64,000 nt of DNA, from NCBI GenBank assembly GCA_030615745.1, contig JAUWYR010000003.1, positions 1-64,000 on the forward strand, read 5' to 3'. Position 1 is the first letter of the stretch, and each line of letters begins with the position of its first letter. Under the pieces are notes generated by a model, which was given only the letters and a program-made list of their open reading frames with translations, was not told the origin of the DNA and did no database searches. Of the stretch, positions 37,580-46,986 are shown piece after piece. The translations under genes were made by a program, and so were the position numbers. This DNA comes from Candidatus Zixiibacteriota bacterium (GTDB lineage: Bacteria > Zixibacteria > MSB-5A5 > SM23-73-2).

Positions 37580-38185
37580 TTGAATAATTATCATGGTATG
37601 GTTGAAGCGGTCCTTTTTGCTTCGGGTTCACCTTTGAGTTTGGGGAAAATAAGTTCGGTTTTAAAAGAGCTAAATCCTTCTCAGATAAAAAATATAATCG
37701 AGGATTTGAATCAAAAATACAGAAGGGAAAATCACAGCTTTACAATAAGAAAGATAGCCTCAGGTTATCAGATGTTCACGTTGCCAGAGTATGCTGAATT
37801 GATCAGCAAAATCCTTGTAGATCGAGGATTTTATCGTCTTTCAGTTCAAGCCTTGGAGACCTCAGCCATAATCGCTTACCATCAGCCGGTAACCAAAGCT
37901 AAAATCGAAAAAATAAGGGGAGTGAACTCAGAGGGCGTTTTGACTACCCTTTTAGAAAGGGATTTGATCTGCGTGGAGGGAAGAGGGGAGTCAGTTGGAA
38001 GACCCTTTCTTTACGGAACCACAAAGAAATTCTTGAGCTATTTTGGTCTTTCCTCTCTGGAACAACTGCCCAAAATCGAAGAGCTCGAAGCTTTCTTAAA
38101 AGGAAAAGAAGATTTAAAATCTCCAAAAGAGGAAATTCCTGTTGTGGAAAAAAAGATTTCTGAAATAGGTGATAGTGTAGGATAG
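37580..38185 (+). CDS. scpB: segregation and condensation protein B
   Basis: VEAVLFASGSPLSL...LSVQALETSAIIAYHQPVTKAKIEKIRGVNS. Confidence 0.95.
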   Translation: MNNYHGMVEAVLFASGSPLSLGKISSVLKELNPSQIKNIIEDLNQKYRRENHSFTIRKIASGYQMFTLPEYAELISKILVDRGFYRLSVQALETSAIIAYHQPVTKAKIEKIRGVNSEGVLTTLLERDLICVEGRGESVGRPFLYGTTKKFLSYFGLSSLEQLPKIEELEAFLKGKEDLKSPKEEIPVVEKKISEIGDSVG

Positions 38186-38398
38186 CAAGTATTTTTTAAC
38201 TTCACCTAATTTTGCCAAAAAGAATAAAAGAGAAATCAAACTTAGTTAAAAAAGCAGAAATAAATCCAAAATATAGGCTCAATAAAATTTAGGTCGAAAA
38301 AGAACAGGAATTAAAAATTGATTGCGAAAATAAGGATTTCAAGAAAAATTTCGTAAAAAAAGTTATTTTAAAAAAAACTTCAAGTCAATTCTGATAGA

Positions 38399-39085
38399 AT
38401 GAGAAGGATTATAGCCATAGATGGTCCAGCAGGTTCAGGCAAGAGCACCACAGCTAAATTAGTTGCCGAAAAATTGAAATTTCTATATCTTGATACCGGA
38501 GCTATGTATCGAGCTATCACATTGAGGGCTTTAGAAAAGGGGATTGATGTAAGAAGCGAACAGAGGCTAAAAAGATTAGCCCAGGATTCCAAAATTGAGT
38601 TCAAGCACGAAAACTCACAAACTAAAATCCTACTCGATGGAGAAGATGTGACCTTAAAAATAAGGGGCCCAGAAATAGACAGAAAAGTATCTTTTGTGTC
38701 AAAACACAAAAAATTAAGAGAGGCTTTAGTTGAATTACAAAAAGAGATCGGAAAGGAGAATAATTTAGTAGCTGAGGGAAGGGATACCACAACAGTTGTT
38801 TTTCCTCAGGCACTTGTTAAAATCTATATGGATTGTGACCTCAAAAAGAGGGCTAAACGTAGACTTATGGAATTCAAACAAAGGGGTATTTGTTCCACTT
38901 CAGAAGAGCAGGTAAAGGAGTTAGAAAGAAGAGATAAAATCGATTCTAAAAGAAAGACAAGTCCCCTTTTAAAAGATAAAGATGCTTTCCTTATCGATAC
39001 AACTAATTTGACCATCGACCAGCAAGTTCAAAAAGTGCTTGAAATTTATAAAAAAAGATTAAAGAACTATGAAACCTCATTATAG
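38399..39085 (+). CDS. cmk: cytidylate kinase
   Basis: IAIDGPAGSGKSTTAKLVAEKLKFLYLDTGAMYRA...EGRDTTTVVFPQA. Confidence 0.97.
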   Translation: MRRIIAIDGPAGSGKSTTAKLVAEKLKFLYLDTGAMYRAITLRALEKGIDVRSEQRLKRLAQDSKIEFKHENSQTKILLDGEDVTLKIRGPEIDRKVSFVSKHKKLREALVELQKEIGKENNLVAEGRDTTTVVFPQALVKIYMDCDLKKRAKRRLMEFKQRGICSTSEEQVKELERRDKIDSKRKTSPLLKDKDAFLIDTTNLTIDQQVQKVLEIYKKRLKNYETSL

Positions 39086-39686
39086 GATAGTCCGGCTTTT
39101 GAGTAATTTCCTGTTCCATTCAATCTGGAGAGTTAGAAGAGCGGGCGAGCATAATATTCCTGACTCGGGTGGAGTTATAATCGCCTCCAACCATAAAGCC
39201 TTTTTTGACCCACCCCTTCTAAGCGTAGCTTCTAAGAGGGAGCTTTATTTTTTAGCAAAAAAAGAGCTTTTCAAAATTAAAGTTTTGGGATGGCTCATTA
39301 AGAGGTTAAATGCAATACCTATCTCACGTGGAACCTTTGATCGGGAAGGGATTAAAAGGGCAGTGGATATTTTAAAAAAGGGTAAGGCTTTAGTTTTGTT
39401 TCCAGAGGGAAAAAGGATAAGAAATGGAACTTTTGGTGAGCCTAAATTGGGTGTGGGAAAGATTGCGCTCGAGGCAAAAGTCCCCATTGTCCCTGCATAT
39501 ATCTTCGGTTCTAATTTTTTTTTCAGATCAATTTTAAAGAATGAAAGGGTCTGTGTGAGCTTTGGTCCTCCAATACACCCGGAATGGCTCAAAAAGATAC
39601 CCAAGGACAAAAATGGTTATAAAATGGTGGTGCAGGAGATAATGGAAAGAATAAAGAGTTTAGCTTTTAAGACAAAACTCAACTAA
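39069..39686 (+). CDS. plsC: 1-acyl-sn-glycerol-3-phosphate acyltransferase
   Basis: ASNHKAFFDPPLL (HX4D), FPEGKRI. Confidence 0.92.
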   Translation: MKPHYRIVRLLSNFLFHSIWRVRRAGEHNIPDSGGVIIASNHKAFFDPPLLSVASKRELYFLAKKELFKIKVLGWLIKRLNAIPISRGTFDREGIKRAVDILKKGKALVLFPEGKRIRNGTFGEPKLGVGKIALEAKVPIVPAYIFGSNFFFRSILKNERVCVSFGPPIHPEWLKKIPKDKNGYKMVVQEIMERIKSLAFKTKLN

Positions 39687-39706
39687 TTTTTTCGTATAAC
39701 TTTTTA

Positions 39707-40546
39707 ATGGTAAGAATTTCTGTTGTAAAAAATGCTGGCTTTTGTTTTGGTGTTAGAAGGGCTATAAGACTCGCTTTTTTTGCAGTCAAAAAGAACAGAA
39801 AAAAAGTTTTCACTTTAGGACCTTTGATCCATAATCCACAGATGGTGGATGATCTTAAAAAAAAGGGTGTGTATGTTGTGGATGATTTATCTGAAATTGA
39901 TCAAGGTTGTCTTATTATTCGTTCCCACGGAGTTCATCCAAAAATATTGAAAGCTGCGAAGAAAAAGAAGTTGAAGATTATCGATGCCACCTGTCCCTTT
40001 GTAAAAAAAGCCCAAAACAACGCAAAGCTTTTGTGTGACCAGGGCTATCAGGTGGTTGTGGTGGGTGAGGCGGATCATCCAGAGGTTAAAAGCATAGTTG
40101 GATACACAAAAGATAAAGCTTTAGTAATCAACCATACAAAAAATGGTCTGAATTTAAACAAATTTAAAAAAATAGGTGTGGTTGCACAAACTACTTTAAA
40201 CATTGATTTGTTTAAACAGGTGATTGATAAGCTAATCGAGAGCGCTAAGGAGATAAAAATCTACAATACGATATGTAATGCCACCAGCTTGATGCAGGGA
40301 AAAACTTCAAAAATGGCTCAAAGAGTTGACTTGATGATTGTCGTGGGAGGTTATAACTCAGCCAATACTAACAGGCTAGCAAAGCTTTGCAAAAGAATCG
40401 GAACTAAAACTTACCATGTGGAGACTTCAAAAAAGCTTGAAAAAAGTTGGTTTAAAAACGTTAAAAATGTTGGAGTAACCGCAGGGACATCCACCCCTCC
40501 TTGGATTATTCAGGATGTGGTGAAAAAGATTAAAACCTTTGTTTAG
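39707..40546 (+). CDS. ispH: 4-hydroxy-3-methylbut-2-enyl diphosphate reductase
   Basis: NAGFCFGVRRAIRLA, IRSHGVHP, DATCPFVKKAQ, GVTAGTSTPPWI. Confidence 0.96.
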   Translation: MVRISVVKNAGFCFGVRRAIRLAFFAVKKNRKKVFTLGPLIHNPQMVDDLKKKGVYVVDDLSEIDQGCLIIRSHGVHPKILKAAKKKKLKIIDATCPFVKKAQNNAKLLCDQGYQVVVVGEADHPEVKSIVGYTKDKALVINHTKNGLNLNKFKKIGVVAQTTLNIDLFKQVIDKLIESAKEIKIYNTICNATSLMQGKTSKMAQRVDLMIVVGGYNSANTNRLAKLCKRIGTKTYHVETSKKLEKSWFKNVKNVGVTAGTSTPPWIIQDVVKKIKTFV

Positions 40547-40594
40547 CAAATATGTCCAATTAGGGCAAATTCGATATAAAGGAGGAATGGTTTA

Positions 40595-42625
40595 ATGCCA
40601 GAGAAGAAAAAAGAAAAAAAAGTAAGAACAGAAGGAGGTGAGAAGAAAAGAAGGGCTTCTGGTAGCTCCCGAGTTAAAAGAAAAGAACAGACCCCAAAAA
40701 AAGTAGCTTCACCAAAGAAGAAAACAGAAAAACCCACAGAAACAAGAAAGGCTGAACCAAAAAAAGAGCCTAAAAAGACTTTTGTGCCTGTTCCTAAGAT
40801 GAGTTTAGCTGAACTCGAACAGAAAGAATATACCCAAGAGGAGTATCAACAACTTCTCCAGATGTATGAGAAGACCATGCCTAAGATGAAGGAAGGAGAG
40901 CTGGTTAAAGGGAAGGTGATGGGGATAACCAAAGAAGATGTGGTTATTGATGTTGGCTTCAAATCAGAGGGAATAATACCGATCTATCAGTTTCCAGAAC
41001 CTCTCAACATCAAAGTAGGTGATGAGATCGATGTTTATCTTGAGGCGATCGAGGATCAGAATGGTCAATTGGTTTTGTCCAAACAGAAGGCAGATTTTAT
41101 GATGGTCTGGGATAAGATCAAGGATGCTTATGGGAAGGAAGCTTTAGTGGAGGGGCTTTTGGAGAAAAGGATTAAAGGAGGGATGGTGGTTAATTTGATG
41201 GGCGTGGATGCTTTTCTACCCGGTTCGCAGATCGCTTTGCGCCAGGTTCCTGATTTTAATGCTTTAGTTGGGAAGAAGATGATGCTGAAGATAATCAAGC
41301 TGAACAAACCCAGAAGAAATATCGTTGTCTCAAGAAGGGTTGTTTTGGAGGAGGAAAGGGAAGCTCAAAGAGCTAAACTTTTAACTGAGATAAAGCCTGG
41401 TCAAGTAAAAGAGGGAATTGTGAAAAACATTACTGATTTTGGAGTGTTCATTGATTTGGGTGGTGTGGATGGTCTTTTGCATATCACCGATATGTCTTGG
41501 GGAAGGATCTCCCATCCCTCGGAGATGGTTGCGCTCGGCGATGAGATAAAGGTGAAGATTCTGGATTTCGACAAAAATGTTGGCAGAGTCTCCTTAGGAC
41601 TAAAACAACTGACCCCTTATCCTTGGGAGAACGTTGAACTGAGATATCCGATTGGTAAGAAGGTCAGGGGAAAAGTTGTTTCCATAACTGATTACGGTGC
41701 TTTTGTGGAGCTGGAAAAAGGGATTGAGGGTTTGATCCATATATCTGAGATGTCCTGGACAAAACATATCAGACATCCATCTAAGGTGGTCGCTATCGGG
41801 GATATGGTGGATGCAGTCGTTTTATCGGTGGACAAACAGAACGAGAAGATATCTTTGGGTTTAAAGCAGATCGAGCCTGACCCCTGGGAGAACATCGAGA
41901 AAAAATATCCTTTGGGCTCAAAAATTATTGGAAAGGTGAGGAACATCACCGCCTTCGGGGTCTTTGTCGAATTAGAGGAAGGAATAGATGGATTGATTCA
42001 TATCTCAGATCTTTCTTGGACCAAAAGGATTCAGCACCCGGCGGAGGTGGTTAGAAGGGGAGATAAAATTGAGGCAGCTGTTCTTAATATCGATAAGGAG
42101 AATCGTAGAATATCTTTAGGTCATAAACAGGTTAAATCGGATCCCTGGCCCTATTATTCTAAAAAATATGCTGAAAGTCGCGAGGTTACTGGACAGATCA
42201 CAAAGCTTTCAGATAGGGGTGTGGTAGTTAAATTGGAGGATGATCTGGAGGGATTTGTCCTGACTAACCAGTTGGGCAAAGAGGATATAACCAAACCAAT
42301 TGAAGCTTTCTCAGAAGGAGATGTGCTTCCTATGAGGGTTATAGATTTTGACCGAATAGGAAAAAGGATTGTCCTCTCTGTTACTGAGTATTATAAGGGG
42401 AGGGAAAAGGCTGAGCTGGAGGCGTTCTTAGCTAAACATCCGACCAGAACTCTGAAAGTGGAGGAGGTGGTGGAGGAAGTTCCTAAAATAGATTTCGAGA
42501 AAAAAGAAAAAGAGACTCAACCTGAAACAAAGCCGGAAAAAGAAGAGAAAACAAAACCACCTACAGCTGAAGGGAAAAAACCCGAAGCTAAACCACCTGA
42601 AGAACCTGATAAGAAAGCTGAGTAA
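40595..42625 (+). CDS. rpsA: 30S ribosomal protein S1 with charged N- and C-terminal extensions
   Basis: Multiple S1 repeats (GVFIDLGGVDGLLHITDMSW, GAFVELEKGIEGLIHISEMSW, GVFVELEEGIDGLIHISDLSW). Confidence 0.95.
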   Translation: MPEKKKEKKVRTEGGEKKRRASGSSRVKRKEQTPKKVASPKKKTEKPTETRKAEPKKEPKKTFVPVPKMSLAELEQKEYTQEEYQQLLQMYEKTMPKMKEGELVKGKVMGITKEDVVIDVGFKSEGIIPIYQFPEPLNIKVGDEIDVYLEAIEDQNGQLVLSKQKADFMMVWDKIKDAYGKEALVEGLLEKRIKGGMVVNLMGVDAFLPGSQIALRQVPDFNALVGKKMMLKIIKLNKPRRNIVVSRRVVLEEEREAQRAKLLTEIKPGQVKEGIVKNITDFGVFIDLGGVDGLLHITDMSWGRISHPSEMVALGDEIKVKILDFDKNVGRVSLGLKQLTPYPWENVELRYPIGKKVRGKVVSITDYGAFVELEKGIEGLIHISEMSWTKHIRHPSKVVAIGDMVDAVVLSVDKQNEKISLGLKQIEPDPWENIEKKYPLGSKIIGKVRNITAFGVFVELEEGIDGLIHISDLSWTKRIQHPAEVVRRGDKIEAAVLNIDKENRRISLGHKQVKSDPWPYYSKKYAESREVTGQITKLSDRGVVVKLEDDLEGFVLTNQLGKEDITKPIEAFSEGDVLPMRVIDFDRIGKRIVLSVTEYYKGREKAELEAFLAKHPTRTLKVEEVVEEVPKIDFEKKEKETQPETKPEKEEKTKPPTAEGKKPEAKPPEEPDKKAE

Positions 42626-42648
42626 AAGTAAAAAAGATATACCTTTTT

Positions 42649-42684
42649 AAAGCGATAATCCTTTGAGATTATCGCTTTTTTTGT
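42649..42684 (+). terminator. Rho-independent terminator after rpsA
   Basis: aaagcgataatc-ctttga-gattatcgcttt followed by T-run. Confidence 0.9.
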
Positions 42685-42734
42685 TTACAAATTTTAGCCT
42701 GTGGTTTATATTAAAACTTAAGAAGAATTTTATG

Positions 42735-42808
42735 TGCTGTCGGGAGTTTCCTGGGGACAGCTATCCGAAGGATTCATAGAATAGGTGTCAGGAGGTAACT
42801 CCTGACAC
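42735..42808. repeat. palindromic repeat region incl. TATCCGAAGGATTCATAGAA and ggtgtcaggag-gtaa-ctcctgacacc
   Basis: Direct reading. Confidence 0.8.
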
Positions 42809-42894
42809 CACCTGTTGAAGGGTTATCGCTTTTCTATTTACAAATTTTTTAAACGGCTTTATATTAATTCTAAAGAAAGAATTTTGCCTTTAAA

Positions 42895-44190
42895 ATGAAA
42901 GCAAAGGCTAAAAAGAAGGTTGCTCTTTTCACAGTTGGTTGTAAGCTCAATCAGTATGAGACCCAGGCTATGGGTGAACTTCTGGAGAGAGATGGATTTG
43001 AAAGGGTGGATTTTAAAAAACCCGCGGATTTATACATTATAAACACCTGCACTGTTACTGGGCAAAGCGATTATAGCTCAAGGCAGGCGATCTATCGAGC
43101 AAAAAGATGGTCCCCTTTTGCGAAAATAATAGTCACAGGGTGTTATGCTGAGCTGAAATTAGATTTCTTAAAAAATCTGCCCGGGGTGAGTAAAGTTTTT
43201 GGAAATGAGGGAAAAAAGAAAATCTCCCAAATTGCTTTAAGCCTTTTTGATTCTAAAAGATTGGATTTTGAAGAGGTTAAGGAGGAGTTGAAAGTTAAAG
43301 GTCATTTTAATCATACAAGAGCTCTGGTAAAGATTCAGGATGGATGCAACCAGAGTTGCTCTTATTGCGTTGTTCCTTTGGTTAGAGGAAAGGAAAGATC
43401 AAGGAATTCTAAACAGATTATAGAGGAGATAGAAAATCTGGTTTCAAATGGATTTAAAGAGGTGGTCTTAACAGGTGTGCATGTTGGAAGATATGATTTC
43501 TGTGGAGAAGATATAGTAACTTTAACTAAAAAGATTTTAAATTACACCTCTATCGAAAGAATAAGATATAGTTCTATCGAGCCTGATGAGTTTCCTTTTT
43601 ATTTAATTGACCTTATCGCAAAAGAAAAAAGAATCTGCAAGCATCTTCACGTTCCTTTACAATCTGGAGATGATGAAATTTTGAAGTTGATGAACAGGTC
43701 TTACAACACAGAATATTATAAAGGTCTTTTATCGAAAATAGTTGAAGCTTTTCCTTTTGTCACAATTGGTGCTGATGTGATAGTTGGTTTTCCGGGTGAA
43801 ACTGAAAGGCATTTTGAAAACACCTACAAGTTTATACAGTCTCTTCCTCTGCCATATCTACATGTTTTCAGCTATTCTGATAGGGAGGGGACCAAAGCAT
43901 CTTTTTTAAAAGATAAAGTTGATCCAAAGACTATCAAGAAAAGAAGCGAGATTTTGCACGAGCTTGCAAGAGAAAAATGGGAGAAATTCTTAGACTCTTT
44001 TATCGGAAAAAAATTAGAGGTTTTGATTGAGAAAAGAAGAGACAGGAAGACTAAAAAATTAATCGGTCTTTCTGATAATTATATCAGGATTTTGGTGCAG
44101 GGTGAGGATGAGTTGTTCAATCAGATTGTTGAAGTTTTTGTTAAAAAGAGGGAGTGGAGATTTTTGATTGGAGAGGTCAAAGAACAGTGA
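42895..44190 (+). CDS. mtaB: MtaB-family tRNA methylthiotransferase (radical SAM)
   Basis: TVGCKLNQYETQAMGE; CNQSCSYCVVPLVRGKERSR; VIVGFPGET. Confidence 0.94.
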   Translation: MKAKAKKKVALFTVGCKLNQYETQAMGELLERDGFERVDFKKPADLYIINTCTVTGQSDYSSRQAIYRAKRWSPFAKIIVTGCYAELKLDFLKNLPGVSKVFGNEGKKKISQIALSLFDSKRLDFEEVKEELKVKGHFNHTRALVKIQDGCNQSCSYCVVPLVRGKERSRNSKQIIEEIENLVSNGFKEVVLTGVHVGRYDFCGEDIVTLTKKILNYTSIERIRYSSIEPDEFPFYLIDLIAKEKRICKHLHVPLQSGDDEILKLMNRSYNTEYYKGLLSKIVEAFPFVTIGADVIVGFPGETERHFENTYKFIQSLPLPYLHVFSYSDREGTKASFLKDKVDPKTIKKRSEILHELAREKWEKFLDSFIGKKLEVLIEKRRDRKTKKLIGLSDNYIRILVQGEDELFNQIVEVFVKKREWRFLIGEVKEQ

Positions 44191-44204
44191 ACAGTAAACG
44201 GAAT

Positions 44205-44350
44205 TGAGATAGAGATTTGAGAGTTGAGAAAGAGAAAAAAAGCTGTAGGCAGAAAATGGATGACGGATGACGAATAACGGATGACGAATGACGGATGACG
44301 GATGACGGATGACGAGACACGGGTAACGAGGAACGAGAAACGAGTAACGG
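44205..44350. repeat. degenerate heptad tandem repeat (gatgacg/aataacg/ggtaacg)
   Basis: ...gatgacg gatgacg aataacg gatgacg aatgacg gatgacg gatgacg gatgacg agacacg ggtaacg aggaacg agaaacg agtaacg. Confidence 0.92.
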
Positions 44351-44357
44351 AGAGAAA

Positions 44358-45113
44358 ATGATTACTTATTTTTACGTCAAACCAGAAAATGTAGGAAAAG
44401 ATGGTTTGAAAATCTCTGGGAATGAGGCGAAGCATATTATATCTGTTTGTAGATATAGGGAGGGTGATGAAATTTTTGTTGTGGATGGAGAGGGTAAAAA
44501 GTATAAGGTTAAGATTAGCTCTATTGGTAAAAATAAAGTTGAGGCTAAAATTCTATCGAGGACAAAAGATGAAAATGAGCCGGATTTATTTTTGACCTTG
44601 GCTCAATCGATTGGAAAGGGTCTTAAGATGGACTGGGTGGTGGAGAAGGGGACTGAGATCGGGGTTAGCTCTTTTATTCCTCTTTTAACCCAAAGAACTG
44701 CGGTTAAAATTGAAACCGAGAAAAAAGAGAGGATAAAAATAGATAGGTGGAGAAGGAAAGCCTTATCTTCTATGAAGCAGTCTCTTAGATGCAGGCTGCC
44801 TGTTGTTAATAAGATAATTACTTTAGATGAGCTTCTTTCATGTATAAAAGAGTTCGATTTGTCTTTGTTCGGGAGTCTGGAAAAGGCCTGCCCGTCCGGG
44901 GGGCCAAAAAAGCTAAAAAGTTTGGCTGAGCTTAAAAAACCGAATAAAAAAATTCTTTTAATTGTTGGACCTGAGGCTGGGCTTACTGATGGTGAATTGA
45001 AAAAGCTTTCAGATGCCGGGGCTATTCCTGTTGATTTAGGCAAAAGAAGGCTCAGGACCGAGACAGCGGGGATTGTTTTTTGTGCGCTGGTTTTGGGGGA
45101 GGTGGAGGGGTAG
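44358..45113 (+). CDS. rsmE: 16S rRNA (uracil1498-N3)-methyltransferase
   Basis: NEAKHIISVCRYREGDEIFVVDG; LIVGPEAGLTDGE; LGKRRLRTETAGIVFCALV. Confidence 0.94.
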   Translation: MITYFYVKPENVGKDGLKISGNEAKHIISVCRYREGDEIFVVDGEGKKYKVKISSIGKNKVEAKILSRTKDENEPDLFLTLAQSIGKGLKMDWVVEKGTEIGVSSFIPLLTQRTAVKIETEKKERIKIDRWRRKALSSMKQSLRCRLPVVNKIITLDELLSCIKEFDLSLFGSLEKACPSGGPKKLKSLAELKKPNKKILLIVGPEAGLTDGELKKLSDAGAIPVDLGKRRLRTETAGIVFCALVLGEVEG

Positions 45114-45186
45114 ATATTCGTTATTGGAGAAACATAAAGACAATCTGGTTTTGGAATTGATGTTTTCCAAGCATTAAGAAAAATCT

Positions 45187-46020
45187 CTAATAATTAAGGA
45201 TTAATATCTCTCTTGCTTTATACCGCTTTCCGTCGGATCGTATCCAACGCGTAACCTTTCGCTGTACGACTCGAAAGCTATTATAAAGTGAACGAATGAA
45301 TTTTGTATCAGCATTTGATACAAGCACCCTGCAGCCTTTTTTGCTTAAACGAATTGCCATTTCTGCTAAAGCCTCATGATCGGATATACCAAAGCGTTCC
45401 TGCGTATAGTGGGTAAAGTATGCTGTTTGGTTCAGAGGGGGATACGGCGGATCCAGATAAACGAAATCGTTTGTCCCTACCTCTTCTAATATTTGTCGAA
45501 AGTCGCCAACTTTAAGGTCGGCGCACTTTAATGCGACAGATGCAGCTTTCAAGTCTTTACTTGATGGTAAGGTCGGTGGTTCTTTGTAACCGTAAGGTAC
45601 GTTGAATTCTCCTTTTTCATTTACGCGCCATATGCCGTTGAAGCAGGTCTTGTTTAAATAGATGAACATAACCGACTTCGCAATCGAATCATTGGCTCTG
45701 TTGTACTTAGTCCTAATTTCATAATAGTAATCCTTTGAAGTAAGTCTAGCGTGTCTACGCAGGTAATTAGCGATTAGATCTGGGTGTTCGCGCACGGCCT
45801 TGAAACATGCTATTAGATCGTGGTTGAGATCTGCAAGAACAGCTCGATACGGTTGTAAAGCAAAGAATAGACTTCCTGCTCCCAAGAACGGCTCCCAATA
45901 AGTAACCTTTTCCAAATCTTGTGGAACTACGCCAAGTATAAAGTCTACTAACCGAGTCTTCCCGCCAGCCCAGCGAAGGAAAGGTTTTAGAACAGACTTA
46001 TTTTTATTTTCAATTACCAT
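45187..46020 (-). CDS. dam: Dam-like (D12 class) DNA N6-adenine methyltransferase
   Basis: FLRWAGGKTRLVDFI; YWEPFLGAGSLFFAL; FVYLDPPYPPLN. Confidence 0.93.
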   Translation of the reverse strand: MVIENKNKSVLKPFLRWAGGKTRLVDFILGVVPQDLEKVTYWEPFLGAGSLFFALQPYRAVLADLNHDLIACFKAVREHPDLIANYLRRHARLTSKDYYYEIRTKYNRANDSIAKSVMFIYLNKTCFNGIWRVNEKGEFNVPYGYKEPPTLPSSKDLKAASVALKCADLKVGDFRQILEEVGTNDFVYLDPPYPPLNQTAYFTHYTQERFGISDHEALAEMAIRLSKKGCRVLVSNADTKFIRSLYNSFRVVQRKVTRWIRSDGKRYKAREILILNY

Positions 46021-46030
46021 GAACGTAACA

Positions 46031-46975
46031 TTAATTAAGTTTCATTCGGCCTCGCGTAAAGCAAAGTAAGCACTTGCCCACCGCACAATTGATACCAGAT
46101 AAGTTGTTAATGAGCTGTACTCTATCCTGTAAAAATCGATCAAATACTTGCCTAAGGATGTTACAATGTTTCGCAATATGCCAGCTTGTAGCTGCAAGAA
46201 GAATTATGCGGCTGCAAGCTCTTGCCATATATGCTAAATCTGGATCATCGCCGGTGACCAAGCTAGGGAGAGATCGCACCTTATTTACACCTATTCGTGC
46301 TAGATCAGGACGGGAATGATCAGCTGATGCTATCTCCCTGAATCCAGTCTCCAGAATGTAATTGTATGCATTCCTTCTTCTGACTTCCTCAATTAGCTCG
46401 TCATTTCTCAAGCTGAGTAGGTCTTGAAAACTGTAGCGGAATAGATCGAAATTCCGATAAGCTAAACCGAAATCTAAGCAAGTCTGTTTGTGATAATTTC
46501 TCCAATGATTGAAAAGAATGCAGCGAGGCTGGGTAGTACTCGACATACAGAGAAAGAAACCACGAGGTAATTTATTTAAATCATGTGTTGAGATTCTAGC
46601 CTTTCCCTGAAGACGGATTAAACCAGACATGGCAAAAAAGCTACTATAGTATGTTGTGATGGTAGCCCAAGAAGAGAATCCTGAACGATGTAAGGTGAGT
46701 TGAGCACAGAAATTGCTTAGCGCACGGTTAAGAAAAGCTTGGGATTCAAGAAATAGAAGATATGGTATTTCGACAGAATTTAGTTCTATATGGAAATTGT
46801 CATCGCTATCTATCGGCATCGCCTTCTTTAAACCTGTACAATTTATAACATATTCTCGAATAGAGGTAAACTGAGAAAGTTGTGCATTTCTGAACCATTC
46901 AGATATTATAGTGAATGGCTCAGATCTATGAAGATATCGATTGCGATCAAAAATGTGTTTTATTTTTGTGGGCAT
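46031..46975 (-). CDS. unknown protein in DGQHR/Dam cassette; possible HEPN-like helical region
   Basis: SWATITTYYSSFFAMSGLIRLQGK resembles HEPN-type helices; 10-11 nt spacing to both neighbours. Confidence 0.7.
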   Translation of the reverse strand: MPTKIKHIFDRNRYLHRSEPFTIISEWFRNAQLSQFTSIREYVINCTGLKKAMPIDSDDNFHIELNSVEIPYLLFLESQAFLNRALSNFCAQLTLHRSGFSSWATITTYYSSFFAMSGLIRLQGKARISTHDLNKLPRGFFLCMSSTTQPRCILFNHWRNYHKQTCLDFGLAYRNFDLFRYSFQDLLSLRNDELIEEVRRRNAYNYILETGFREIASADHSRPDLARIGVNKVRSLPSLVTGDDPDLAYMARACSRIILLAATSWHIAKHCNILRQVFDRFLQDRVQLINNLSGINCAVGKCLLCFTRGRMKLN

Positions 46976-46986
46976 TCCAAAAGTGC

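Noticed and set aside
44205-44350. Possible CRISPR-like array
   Set aside because: 7-bp degenerate units with no spacers and no cas genes in the window.
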